Of a stretch of 39,709 bases of DNA, positions 29,644 through 38,107 are shown in pieces. The translations under genes and the position numbers were made by a program. Within the stretch, counting starts at the first letter, position 1. Each line of letters begins with the position of its first letter. The notes beneath the pieces are model-generated. The model saw nothing but the letters and a program-made list of their open reading frames with translations, did not search any database and was not told where the DNA came from. This stretch comes from Oscillospiraceae bacterium (GTDB lineage Bacteria > Bacillota > Clostridia > Oscillospirales > CAG-272): the NCBI GenBank assembly GCA_015065285.1, contig SVQP01000016.1, forward strand, positions 1 through 39,709. The letters are read 5' to 3'.

Positions 29644-29946
29644 ATGAAATATACCGGTAAAGTTTTATCTTTTTTGCTGGCAGCCGGCATTCTGAGTGCT
29701 TGTCTGTACGGTTGTGTCGGTCCCGAGAGCGATGACGGCAGCAATACCAACAAGGAAACGACGGGTAAGCAGACCACCCAGCAGACCACATCTGCCAATA
29801 CAGAGGGCAGTATGATGGACAGCGTCATTGACGACGTGACCGACGCTTTGAGCGGTGAGAGCACCACGGCGGAAACCACCGCGGGAACCACCGCAGCGCC
29901 CGGCAGCACGCGTATGCCTCGCATGCGCGGCAGAGAAGGGAAATAA
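29644..29946 (+). CDS. Small Thr-rich lipoprotein
   Basis: A 100-aa protein with a signal peptide and lipobox-like LSAC (Cys21) or, three residues on, LYGC (Cys24). The rest is a low-complexity Thr/Ser/Gly/Glu region with ETTGKQTTQQTT and AETTAGTTAAPG, then a basic end (RMPRMRGREGK). GGAGG precedes the ATG at 8 bases. It is divergent from the cohesin-like gene. No domain is recognised. Like the lipoprotein at 22.5 kb it may be a glycosylatable Thr-rich surface tail. Confidence 0.65.
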   Translation: MKYTGKVLSFLLAAGILSACLYGCVGPESDDGSNTNKETTGKQTTQQTTSANTEGSMMDSVIDDVTDALSGESTTAETTAGTTAAPGSTRMPRMRGREGK

Positions 29947-29958
29947 CCGCTTTAAGCA

Positions 29959-30020
29959 AAAAGGCTGAGCCATGTGAAGTGAACTGTTTGGGGTTCACTT
30001 CAATGCGGCTCAGCCTTATT
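29959..30020. terminator. Long bidirectional terminator between lipoprotein and lysK
   Basis: Outer stem AAGGCTGAGCC / GGCTCAGCCTT and inner stem GAAGTGAAC / GTTCACTTC form a long hairpin with A-run and T-run on its two sides, serving both convergent genes. Confidence 0.85.
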
Positions 30021-30027
30021 TTAAAAA

Positions 30028-32088
30028 TCAGTGAATCTGCGTGCCGGTGGGAACGCTGTCGTCCACAAAGATGACCTTGCAGCCGCAGGCGTTGTTGGTA
30101 GCAGCCAACAGCATGCCCTGAGAATTGATGTTGCAAATTCTGTTCGGCTTGAGGTTGGCAATCACGATGATCTTCTTGCCGATCAGGGATTCGGGCGTGT
30201 ACTCCGCCTTGATCGAGGACATGATCACTCTCTCGCCAATGCCGTCGTCCAGCGTCAGCTTCAGGCAAGCGTTGGACTTGCGCAGCGTTTCTGCCTTGAG
30301 GATCTTGCAAACGCGCAGATCGATCTTGTCAAAGTCCTCAATGGTCACCTGCTCCTTAACGGGCGTAACGGGATCAGCCTCGCCTCTGGGTGCTTCGGGC
30401 TGTGCGGGCTGCTCGGTGGGCTCTTCGCACTGCTCGCAAGCCTGCTCGGCAGCAATTTCCGCCTCGGTCTTGGGGTAGGAGAAGTCCAGAAGGTGCACGT
30501 ACTTGTCCGAATCAATGGCATACAGGAAGAGGTACAGACGGGGACCCTGCTCCTTGTCGATCAGCAGCTTGTAAACCGTCTTGAAGAAGCTGCCCTGAAT
30601 GCCGCGCAGCTCCTTGGAGTCTGCAAGCTCAGGGTAAACCTGCTTGGGAATATCGTAGATGGCAGTGTTGAGCTCGTCGAGCGTGTAGCCGCCCTTGGCA
30701 ATCACGTCGTGAAGCAGAGCGATCTGCTGCTTTTCCTTGTCGGTCAGCTGCTCGAACACCTCGAAATTACGGGTGGCGCGCAGGCGATTGACCTGCTCGG
30801 GAGCGCACTGCTCCAGCCAGAACTTTGCCCTTTCCAGTCTGTCTGCAAATTGCTCGTGCTTGTAGGGCATACCGATCTTTTCAAACACGGTCTCCAGGAG
30901 CGGTACGTTAAAGTCCACGATCGAGCCGAGCTGTACAAGCAGGCTCATGGGAACGGTTTCCACGTGTCGACCCTCGATCATGCACTTTTCCATGATCGAT
31001 GCAGTAGCTTCGTTTGCCTTGCCCTCTCTCCAGTCGTTGAGCATCTTGTCAAATTCAAAGTACTGGCGCAGAATGCCGTCGTCAAAGCAAATATCGAATG
31101 CCTTTACGGGATCGGTCTTGGCATACAGCCAGAGCAGTACCTCGGGCTGATACAGCTTGAGCATGGTCTCGGGCGTCAGGTTGATACCGGACGAGGAGGA
31201 CATTTTTCCTGCCAAGCCCTTGATGCCGATGAATTCGTAGCCCTGATACAGGGGTGCCTGATGACCGAACACCTTCTTTGCGATCTGCTTGGAGTTGTTG
31301 TAAGAGCCGGTGGGCGCGGAGTGATCCTTTCCGCCGGGCTCAAAGTCAACGCCCTCGTGTCTCCATCTCATTGCCCAGTCAACCTTCCAGCCAAGCTTGC
31401 AGTTGTGGTTTTCCAGGAAGTTGAAGTGACCCGTGTGACCGCAGCGGCAGGTGTAATCTGCCTCGGTGCCATCGGGGGAGAAGGCAGTGATGGTGGTAAA
31501 GTCGGTGTGGCACGCGTCGCAGAAAATGCTCACGGGACTGTAAGCTGCCTTTTCCGCATCATGCTCAGCCTTGAGCTCGTCCTCGCTCTTGCTCTTGTCC
31601 TTGGTCTTGAACGAGTCAAGAATCTCAAAGATCTCGCCTCTTTTTTGAATGGATTCCAGAATGGCATCCGCATAAGCGCCCGAGCGGTACAAATCTGCCT
31701 GATAGCGGCAATCCAGCTTGATGCCAAAGGGCTCGATGCCCTTTAAGAATTCATCCTCAAAGTGCTTTGCGTAGTTTTCATGGCAGCCCCAGGGGTCGGG
31801 AATATCCACGTAAGGGCAGCCGATATATTTGTCGTAGCTGTTGCCAACCACAGCCTGCACGTTTGCAGGGATCTTGCGGCAACGGTCGTATTCATCCCAA
31901 GAGATCAGCAGCTTTGCCTTTTTGCCTTGCTTTTCCAGCGCCTTGACAACGAAAAGAGGGGTTGCCAGATCGCGGAAGTTACCGATATGAACCGAGCCGG
32001 AGGGAGAGACGCCGGCAGCGCAAACGTATTCTTCCTTATCGGGATTTTGCGCGATGATCTTTTTTGCAATTTCTTCTGACCAATGCAT
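30028..32088 (-). CDS. lysK: Class I lysyl-tRNA synthetase fused to an EMAPII-type tRNA-binding domain
   Basis: A Rossmann-fold class I LysRS, the kind found in archaea and some bacteria, that charges tRNA-Lys. Motifs: HIGH-like SGSVHIGNFRD, KLLISWDEYDRCRKIP, Zn-type cysteines (CDACHTDF, CRCGHTGHF), the long conserved stretch around DWAMRWRHEGVDFEPGGKDH, and KMSSSSG as the KMSKS loop. After an acidic Glu/Pro/Gln linker (about 560-590) the last ~105 residues (IDLRVCKILKAE, IVIANLKPNRI, SQGMLLAA) form the tRNA-binding domain typical of the MetRS C terminus and Trbp111. The start at 32088 is favoured over 32094 because AGGAG is then 8 bases away. It could be misread as MetRS because of the tail, but the core is LysRS-I. 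Confidence 0.92.
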   Translation of the reverse strand: MHWSEEIAKKIIAQNPDKEEYVCAAGVSPSGSVHIGNFRDLATPLFVVKALEKQGKKAKLLISWDEYDRCRKIPANVQAVVGNSYDKYIGCPYVDIPDPWGCHENYAKHFEDEFLKGIEPFGIKLDCRYQADLYRSGAYADAILESIQKRGEIFEILDSFKTKDKSKSEDELKAEHDAEKAAYSPVSIFCDACHTDFTTITAFSPDGTEADYTCRCGHTGHFNFLENHNCKLGWKVDWAMRWRHEGVDFEPGGKDHSAPTGSYNNSKQIAKKVFGHQAPLYQGYEFIGIKGLAGKMSSSSGINLTPETMLKLYQPEVLLWLYAKTDPVKAFDICFDDGILRQYFEFDKMLNDWREGKANEATASIMEKCMIEGRHVETVPMSLLVQLGSIVDFNVPLLETVFEKIGMPYKHEQFADRLERAKFWLEQCAPEQVNRLRATRNFEVFEQLTDKEKQQIALLHDVIAKGGYTLDELNTAIYDIPKQVYPELADSKELRGIQGSFFKTVYKLLIDKEQGPRLYLFLYAIDSDKYVHLLDFSYPKTEAEIAAEQACEQCEEPTEQPAQPEAPRGEADPVTPVKEQVTIEDFDKIDLRVCKILKAETLRKSNACLKLTLDDGIGERVIMSSIKAEYTPESLIGKKIIVIANLKPNRICNINSQGMLLAATNNACGCKVIFVDDSVPTGTQIH

Positions 32089-32143
32089 TATCATGTCTCC
32101 TTTATCTGATCAAAAATGAATTTGTACATACTTTATCAATTAT

Positions 32144-32172
32144 AGTATATCACAGTTTTTTAGTCGTGTCAA
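32144..32172 (-). promoter_or_regulatory. lysK promoter
   Basis: A perfect TTGACA, 17 bases, TATACT on the minus strand, with TGTGA directly before the -10 as at maf and alr. Confidence 0.7.
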
Positions 32173-32307
32173 TCGGTACAATTTCTAAATATCGGGAGCG
32201 TTTGGGTACAAGTTTCATGCGCTTTCAAATATTTTGGCATAAAAATCGGCACAATGGAGCACACTAATCGCGGATACAATCCAAATATGCTACAGGAGTA
32301 CGAGAAT

Positions 32308-32532
32308 ATGATGCCTATTATTGACAGAATTGCCCTGATCGTAGCTGCCATCGGCGGACTCAACTGGGGCAGCATCGGACTTTTCGGGTTTGATGCGGTC
32401 GCATGGCTGTTTGGCGGGCAGGGCGCCATTCTTTCCCGCATTGTGTACGTGGTGGTTGCGCTTGCCGCGCTTTGGTGCATCTCACTTGTTTTTCGCGTCA
32501 GAGAGACGTTCGAGCAGCCCGAGGAAATGTAA
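32308..32532 (+). CDS. DUF378 small membrane protein
   Basis: A 74-aa protein with two membrane helices and the DUF378 (YuzA-type) signature IGGLNWGSIGLFGFDAVAWLFGG followed by a second helix SRIVYVVVALAALWCIS. The frame begins at 32254, but AGGAG (32294-32298) places the start at ATG 32308 (or 32311), which removes an unrelated hydrophilic leader. Function unknown in the family. It is divergent from lysK; the promoter in the 200-bp gap was not clear. Confidence 0.85.
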   Translation: MMPIIDRIALIVAAIGGLNWGSIGLFGFDAVAWLFGGQGAILSRIVYVVVALAALWCISLVFRVRETFEQPEEM

Positions 32533-32540
32533 GACAAAAC

Positions 32541-32570
32541 AAAACCCACATTCAACCGAATGTGGGTTTT
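32541..32570. terminator. Bidirectional terminator between DUF378 and yitT-like genes
   Basis: AAAACCCACATTC / GAATGTGGGTTTT form a perfect 13-bp stem around AACC, giving an A-run and T-run on both strands. Confidence 0.9.
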
Positions 32571-32574
32571 CTTG

Positions 32575-33489
32575 TTAAAGCTCGTCCGCATAAGGGTTTT
32601 TATAGCCCTCACCGTAGATCTCGGTGGCTTTGGTCACAATCAGGAAGGCGTGCTTGTCCTCCTGCTTGACCACGTCACGCAGCATGGGGTACTGGTGGTC
32701 GTGCAGCACGCACATCAGCACCTTTTTATTCTTACCGGTGTAAGCGCCCTCACCGTGCAAAAGCGTCACGCCGGTCTCCACCTCTTTGATCAGGCGCTCG
32801 GAAACGCGCTCGGGGCAATCCGAGATGATATAAACCATCTTGGCGTTGTCCTTGCCGTACAGCACAAGGTCGAGCACGGTGGAGTTGACAAACACGGTAA
32901 TGACCGCGTACATGGCAACCAGGATGTTTTGGAATGCGATTGCCGAAAGCACGATGATTGAGGAATCCAGAATCAGATAAAGCACACCGGTCTTCATGTG
33001 TCTGAACTTGCGGCGCAGCAGCTTGACCACGATGTCAAAGCCACCGGTAGATCCGCCGCCGCGGAACACAAGACCAATGCCCAGCGCCACCAGTGCACCG
33101 CCCGCAAGCGCTGCGATGACCAGATGGTTGGTCATATCGGGAATATACGCAGAAAATCCGCGGTCAATGACCTCAATGATGGCAGAGGAGAGCGCGGTGA
33201 CGTACACGGTGCCAAGCAAGAATCTGAGCTTGAACACCACAAGACCAATGATCATCAGCGGAATGTTGATCATAAAGATCCACACACCGGTACCGATCTG
33301 GAATTCACCGAATTTGATCAGGCTGTTGAGAATGATCGAAAGACCCGAAACACCGCCGGGGGCTAAGTGGTTGGGATCCAGAAAAACGGCAATGCCAAAG
33401 GCGTAGATGAATGCACCGATTGTCATGAGTGCAAAGTTTTTCAGAAAGGAGAAAAATCTCTCCCGTTTAGATGCTTTTTCTTCATGCAT
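32575..33489 (-). CDS. YitT-family membrane protein (DUF161/DUF2179)
   Basis: A 304-aa protein with about five to six membrane helices in the first two thirds and a soluble C-terminal DUF2179 domain (RVSERLIKEVETGVTLLHGEGAYTG...VTKATEIYGEGY). Family marks are FLDPNHLAPGGVSGLSII and GLVFRGGGSTGGFDIVV. The role is poorly known; family members are proposed transporters. The frame could start at GTG 33534, but GGAGGT 8 bases before ATG 33489 decides the start. The ATG overlaps the end of the AraC-type gene by 8 bases, so expression is coupled to that regulator. Confidence 0.9.
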   Translation of the reverse strand: MHEEKASKRERFFSFLKNFALMTIGAFIYAFGIAVFLDPNHLAPGGVSGLSIILNSLIKFGEFQIGTGVWIFMINIPLMIIGLVVFKLRFLLGTVYVTALSSAIIEVIDRGFSAYIPDMTNHLVIAALAGGALVALGIGLVFRGGGSTGGFDIVVKLLRRKFRHMKTGVLYLILDSSIIVLSAIAFQNILVAMYAVITVFVNSTVLDLVLYGKDNAKMVYIISDCPERVSERLIKEVETGVTLLHGEGAYTGKNKKVLMCVLHDHQYPMLRDVVKQEDKHAFLIVTKATEIYGEGYKNPYADEL

Positions 33490-34330
33490 TGTCAGCCACC
33501 TCCGCTCTGATTCGTTCGGGCTCAACCGTACCAAGGGCGGTTTTTCGATATTCGCTTGGCGACATACCTACCTGCTTGACAAAGGCGCGGTTGAAGGTGC
33601 GCAGCGTGCCAAAACCAACCAGGGTAGAGATCTCGGTAATGCTTTTGTTGGTTCTGCGCAGGTATCTGCACGCTTCGGATACGCGCAGCGCGTTGATATA
33701 GTCGTTAAAGCCGGTGCCGATCTTGCTGCCGAACAGGTGAGAAATGTAGTATTTACTCAGGTGCAGCTCCTCCTCCAGCGTGCCCAGCGTCAGCTCTCTG
33801 CCGTAGTTCTGTGCGCAGAAGGAGACAATGGAGCGCAGCGTCATGGAGTCGGTCTGATTGTTCTCGCGGAAGGTCATGCGGGAGAGCAGCTCGCCAAAAA
33901 AGGCAAGCAGATATCCCTTGGTAATGGCATCGCGATAGTCGGCGGGCATGTCCTCTGTGCGCGAGAGCGTCATAAGCAGCTGATGCATGTAGGGGTCATT
34001 GCCCACACCGCGCACAATGGGGCTTGTGGGAGCAGCACCCTCAAAGCTGCGGGAAAGCTCGGGCATCAGATCGGGATTGATGATAAAGAGCAGGTATTTT
34101 TCCTTGTCGGCAGGGTCGTAGCGGTGTACCTGATTGGGAAAAACCAGCAATACGTCACCGCTTTGAATGGTGTATTCGCCCGTATCCACCGCGCAGGTGG
34201 TGCTGCCTTCGATCATGTAAACCATTTCCAGATGGTAATGCAGGTGTGCACCAAACGCCAGCGGATAGCGACCCGAGAGCGCATTGCGGCAGGAAAAATC
34301 GTCCTTTTTATTTTCGTAAACAGCGCCCAT
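33482..34330 (-). CDS. AraC-family transcriptional regulator with cupin sensor
   Basis: A 282-aa regulator. The N-terminal half is a cupin-like ligand domain (HYHLEMVYMIEG...IQSGDVLLVFPNQVHRY), usually binding a sugar or related ligand. The C-terminal ~100 residues are the two helix-turn-helix motifs of AraC/XylS, with LEEELHLSKYYISHLFGSKIG and ITEISTLVGFGTLRTFNRAFVK, ending GMSPSEYRK. It starts 5 bases after the DUF5722 gene stop, using GAGAGG. Position suggests control of the surrounding alr/DUF5722/yitT unit or of envelope genes, but this is inference. Confidence 0.93.
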   Translation of the reverse strand: MGAVYENKKDDFSCRNALSGRYPLAFGAHLHYHLEMVYMIEGSTTCAVDTGEYTIQSGDVLLVFPNQVHRYDPADKEKYLLFIINPDLMPELSRSFEGAAPTSPIVRGVGNDPYMHQLLMTLSRTEDMPADYRDAITKGYLLAFFGELLSRMTFRENNQTDSMTLRSIVSFCAQNYGRELTLGTLEEELHLSKYYISHLFGSKIGTGFNDYINALRVSEACRYLRRTNKSITEISTLVGFGTLRTFNRAFVKQVGMSPSEYRKTALGTVEPERIRAEVADNA

Positions 34331-34335
34331 ATCAA

Positions 34336-36750
34336 TTACCTCTCAGCCTTTTTATAGCGGCGCAATCTGATCTTGCCCTTGGATACGTTCCAGAAAATGT
34401 TGGCAATGATGATGGGAGCTCCGTACTTGCGGTACAAAAGGTATACAAGACCTACGATCAGTGCAAGCACTGCGATGATCGACACGATGATAATAATCCA
34501 TTCATAGAACTGAACGCCAAACGAGCCGTACATTTCCACGCGGTCAAGCAGCAGCGTGCACTTGCCGTCCTTGTTCAGCTCGGGTACCATCATCTGTACC
34601 GAAACGGTAATGGGATCGTCACCGTCCACGTGGGAGGTGAATTCGGTTACGTCAAAGTAAACGGTCTGCCAGGTGTTGGCGTCAATCTCCACCACGTCTT
34701 CGTACATCACCGTGGGGTTGCCTGCAGAAAGGGAAGTAGAGCCCTGCTTGAGCAGGCGCAGCTTGACGTAGACCTTGCTCTGCTCCGGCACGTCTGCAGC
34801 GGCGCACATAGTCAGGGAAACGGTTTTTACGCCCTTGATCTCAGAGCCTTTGAGCGTTGCGTTGGAAATGCCCATATAGGCCTGGGGCTGCGTGCGGTTG
34901 AGCGGTGCGCGCAGTACGGGATAGCCGAGATATGCGTCCTTGGAAAGCTCCAGATAAGAAACGCTGTCGTCGGGAGTGAAGTTGCACAGCGTTCCGTCGG
35001 TAAAGCTGAAGAATACGCGACCCTGCGAGGTAGGCTTTTTCACTTTTTCCGTGCCTGTAACCACCTGACGTGTCGCAGCCTTGGCGGATTGTGCTTTGTA
35101 AAGGTTGTTCCAGCCGGTTGAAGGGTCGTTCTCGCCGGTTGCGATCAGCTGACGCGCAAGCGCATCCAGATCCGAGGTGGCAGTGGTATCAATGTACTTG
35201 AAAACGTTGTAAAGCATACGTTGCTTGGTAACAACGCCCTTGTTGTCAACGTCCCAGAGGCCGGAATCCGTGATCAGGCTATTTGCGTCGGTATGTGCCG
35301 AATAGATCAAAGCATCCACGTATCCGCATTCCAGAACCTTGTAGTAAGCGTAAGCGTAGGAAACAGCCTGCACGGCTTCGCTCTCACCGGGGGCAACCTC
35401 AAAGTCGCTGATGATGGTGTGGCGACGCTCGCCCGCATAAAAGTGATCGGATTGAGAGATCCACATGAAATCCGAGGGGTGAGCAGGGGAGAGCTCAAGC
35501 GCGGTGGCGCGATCATCCGACCACATGGGATCGGCATTACCCTTGCCGTAAGCGTAAGCCGAGATGGCAACGCTCCAGTCAAAGTCACCGCCTGCCAGTG
35601 CCAGCTTATTGAATTCGTCCAAAAAGACGTTGGTTGTGGAATCGATCTGCGCACCGACCTTTTCGTAGTTGGAAAGGTTGTTGCTGACAGAGATATATAC
35701 TCTGCCCTGTGCGTAGTGGGATTTGAGCGTGGAGTGCGCCAGTCTGACCAGTGCGTGGTACTGCTGCACGTACGTGGTAAACTCCAGCGAGCCTGCGTAG
35801 TTGTTCTTGGTGGATTCGTTGACGCTGCGTCCGATGATCAGCGCACCGCAGAATCCGTGCTCCTTGTCGGGGCTGGTATAGCGTGCGGTGATGAAATCAA
35901 GGAATCCTGCCATCAAAGAAGCGCTTTGGTCATCGTCCATGATAATGGCGTAAGCGCGCTTGCCCGAGACGTCTGTCGCGGCATATAAATTGGATACCAG
36001 AGCCTTGTTTTCCACAGAGGGCGCGTTGCACATGCGCAGCCTGAGGTAAACGGTGCAGCCCTGTGCCGAGTATTCGGAAACCTGCTTGTCCAGCGCATCC
36101 AGCTCACCGCGGTCCAGATAATAGGTCTGACCGTCGTATACGTAGGAGACCGCGTTCTCGCTATAGCCGTCCAGAATCAGGGCAGAGGGATCCAGCTCCA
36201 GCACGGCGTGGGAAATACCGAGATCAGCGGCATCCGAGGAAATGGTGGCATGCAAGCCCTTGATCGAGGCGGTGGTGGGGAACTTTTCGGTGTTCTCTGC
36301 CAGCACGCCCACGTTAGAGAGGTACACGGGATCGGTTTTTGCCACGTAGGAATTGGTGGTTTTATTGAAGGCTGCCACAACAAAGGCGCAGTGCAGGCGG
36401 GAATGCGCCTGTAAGTTGCCATCTGCCAGCACGTCAAAGGTGAATTTGGGGGATTCAGAAAATCCGGTTTGCGCAACGGGTTGCTTGCCGGTCATGTCGT
36501 CAATCGTCTCGCCGGGCTCCAGCGCAACCAGATAAAGCTTCTGATTATACTGATCCTTCTTTTCGCGCAAAACCTCCAGATCGGCTTCGGTGAACACTGC
36601 CTTGACCGTGATTTTCTCGCCTTTTTTGTCAACAGTGGCACTTGTGATCTGGCTTTGGGAAAGCTCAACCTTATCCGAGCAGGAGCAAAGCAGCCCAACC
36701 GTCAGCAAAAGGGTGAGGAGCAGACCGAGCATACACAGTGTTTTTTTCAT
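34336..36750 (-). CDS. DUF5722-type surface lipoprotein with C-terminal membrane anchor
   Basis: An 804-aa protein: lipoprotein-type signal with Cys-Ser-Cys after ~20 residues (LLCSCS), an N-terminal beta domain (about 30-150), then a region resembling the DUF5722 TIM-barrel-like family (KGLHATISSDAADLGISHAVL, DALDKQVSEYSAQGC, WSVAISAYAYGKGNADPMW, SGLWDVDNKGVVTK). A C-terminal beta domain, a membrane helix (about residues 755-780) and a basic end (KGKIRLRRYKKAER) follow. A role in glycan binding or hydrolysis is likely for the family but unproven. GGAGG sets the start at ATG 36750, not 36762. It is downstream of alr by 21 bases and co-transcribed with the AraC-type gene. Confidence 0.7.
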   Translation of the reverse strand: MKKTLCMLGLLLTLLLTVGLLCSCSDKVELSQSQITSATVDKKGEKITVKAVFTEADLEVLREKKDQYNQKLYLVALEPGETIDDMTGKQPVAQTGFSESPKFTFDVLADGNLQAHSRLHCAFVVAAFNKTTNSYVAKTDPVYLSNVGVLAENTEKFPTTASIKGLHATISSDAADLGISHAVLELDPSALILDGYSENAVSYVYDGQTYYLDRGELDALDKQVSEYSAQGCTVYLRLRMCNAPSVENKALVSNLYAATDVSGKRAYAIIMDDDQSASLMAGFLDFITARYTSPDKEHGFCGALIIGRSVNESTKNNYAGSLEFTTYVQQYHALVRLAHSTLKSHYAQGRVYISVSNNLSNYEKVGAQIDSTTNVFLDEFNKLALAGGDFDWSVAISAYAYGKGNADPMWSDDRATALELSPAHPSDFMWISQSDHFYAGERRHTIISDFEVAPGESEAVQAVSYAYAYYKVLECGYVDALIYSAHTDANSLITDSGLWDVDNKGVVTKQRMLYNVFKYIDTTATSDLDALARQLIATGENDPSTGWNNLYKAQSAKAATRQVVTGTEKVKKPTSQGRVFFSFTDGTLCNFTPDDSVSYLELSKDAYLGYPVLRAPLNRTQPQAYMGISNATLKGSEIKGVKTVSLTMCAAADVPEQSKVYVKLRLLKQGSTSLSAGNPTVMYEDVVEIDANTWQTVYFDVTEFTSHVDGDDPITVSVQMMVPELNKDGKCTLLLDRVEMYGSFGVQFYEWIIIIVSIIAVLALIVGLVYLLYRKYGAPIIIANIFWNVSKGKIRLRRYKKAER

Positions 36751-36771
36751 AACGTCCTCCATAAAGGAATT

Positions 36772-37989
36772 TTATTTGTGATAAATTCTGGGAACGCGTG
36801 CAGTTACCAGACAGGGAACTTCATAAGCAATTGAGCCTGCATGCTTGGCAAGAGAGGCAATGGATTGCACGTCGTTGCCAAACAGCGTAACCGTGTCGCC
36901 GGGGCGGCAGGGCAGACCCGTGACGTCAACCATGCAAAGGTCCATGCAAATCCTGCCCACCATGGGAACGGTAAAATCGCCTTGTGCGGTGTGCAGTGTG
37001 ACGTTGGTGTTGGCATAAGCGCGCAGCCAACCGTCGGCATAGCCGGCAGAGAGCGTGGCAATCGTGCGGTCGTGGTCTGCGCGGCAGAGTGCGCCATATC
37101 CCACAGGCTCTCCTGCGGCAACCGTGTGCGTGTGGATCACGCTGGTCTGCAGGCGCATGACGGGGCGCAGCAGGTGCGCAGGAAAAAGATTGCACATGGG
37201 ATTTCTGTCAACCTCGGGCGGAATTGCGGGGGCAACGCCGAACAAAAGCGCACCGAGTCGAACGCCGTCCAGGTAGGTTTCGGGATATCTCATGCAGCCC
37301 GGGCTGTTGCAGGCGTGGCAGATGGGCGGACATTTTCCGATTGCCTCCAGCCCTTGCTTGACAAGCAGGTATCTCTGCCATTGCTCATAGCAGAAATTGC
37401 CGCTGTCCGCGTCGGAAAGGTGGGTGAACAAGCCTTGAATCTCAAAGGCGTCGCACTGCTCGTAAAGAGAGGCGATTTCCAAAACGGTCTGTGCAGCCTG
37501 CTCGGGTGTAAATGCAGGGTATCCGATGCGGTGCATGCCGGTATCTATCTTGACGTGTACCGGGAGCTTGACGTTCGCAGCTTTGGCAGCGGCATGCAAA
37601 TCCTTTGCATAATCAGCGCAAAACAGCGTTTGCGTCAGGGCATAGCGGTCCAGCAGAGCAGCGTATTCGGGGGTGGTGTAGCCCAGAATCAGCACCAGGG
37701 CATCCGAGGAGTCAGTGTACGAGAGTGCTTCTCGAATGGCAACCCCTTCCTCTGCGCAAGCCACGGCAAAGTGGCGGCAGCCGCAGTCGTAAAGCGCACG
37801 TGCGCAGGCTTCAATGCCATGCCCATAGGCATCGGCTTTGATCACGGCAACGGCAGGCGTGTTGGGGTTATGGGCGTGTATGTAATCGCGGGATACGATA
37901 TAGTTGTTGACCAAAGCGTCAAGGTCGATTTGAGCCCACACGCGACGGTTGTCAGCGGATGTGGGCGAGAAGTAATCTATTTGCTTCAC
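36772..37989 (-). CDS. alr: Alanine racemase
   Basis: A PLP enzyme that interconverts L- and D-alanine for peptidoglycan. Motifs are RVWAQIDLDAL, the PLP lysine Lys51 in AVIKADAYGHG, HVKIDTGMHRIGY and, in the C-terminal beta domain, the catalytic-tyrosine region EPVGYGALCRAD and VGRICMDLCMVDV. Length (405 aa) is slightly above the usual 370-390 because of a short N-terminal extension. The start is GTG; GGAGG lies 10 bases upstream, rather far. It is the first gene of an alr-DUF5722-araC-yitT unit. Confidence 0.95.
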   Translation of the reverse strand: MKQIDYFSPTSADNRRVWAQIDLDALVNNYIVSRDYIHAHNPNTPAVAVIKADAYGHGIEACARALYDCGCRHFAVACAEEGVAIREALSYTDSSDALVLILGYTTPEYAALLDRYALTQTLFCADYAKDLHAAAKAANVKLPVHVKIDTGMHRIGYPAFTPEQAAQTVLEIASLYEQCDAFEIQGLFTHLSDADSGNFCYEQWQRYLLVKQGLEAIGKCPPICHACNSPGCMRYPETYLDGVRLGALLFGVAPAIPPEVDRNPMCNLFPAHLLRPVMRLQTSVIHTHTVAAGEPVGYGALCRADHDRTIATLSAGYADGWLRAYANTNVTLHTAQGDFTVPMVGRICMDLCMVDVTGLPCRPGDTVTLFGNDVQSIASLAKHAGSIAYEVPCLVTARVPRIYHK

Positions 37990-38021
37990 AGAGCGTGTGC
38001 CTCCTGTCAGTTTCTGCTTTT

Positions 38022-38050
38022 AGTATATCACAGCAAGACAAATATTGCAA
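38022..38050 (-). promoter_or_regulatory. alr operon promoter
   Basis: TTGCAA, 17 bases, TATACT on the minus strand, with TGTGA before the -10. Both hexamers are identical to those of the maf promoter. Confidence 0.6.
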
Positions 38051-38107
38051 CATGTCCAACGCAAGATTTTTGAGAATTTTTTGCAAAAAGGCATGGTTAT
38101 TCTTACA

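Noticed and set aside
30031-31746. 571-codon plus-strand open frame opposite lysK
   Set aside because: Antisense shadow of the synthetase, which has clear class I motifs.
30028-32088. Calling this gene methionyl-tRNA synthetase (metG)
   Set aside because: Only the C-terminal tRNA-binding domain is MetG-like; the catalytic core has class I LysRS motifs such as CRKIP and the KDHSAPTGSY region.
32173-32307. A promoter for the DUF378 gene (TACAAT at 32275-32280)
   Set aside because: No acceptable -35 lies 16-18 bases upstream, so the start of transcription could not be placed.
36841-38073. 410-codon plus-strand open frame opposite alr
   Set aside because: Antisense shadow; the alanine racemase motifs on the minus strand are unambiguous.
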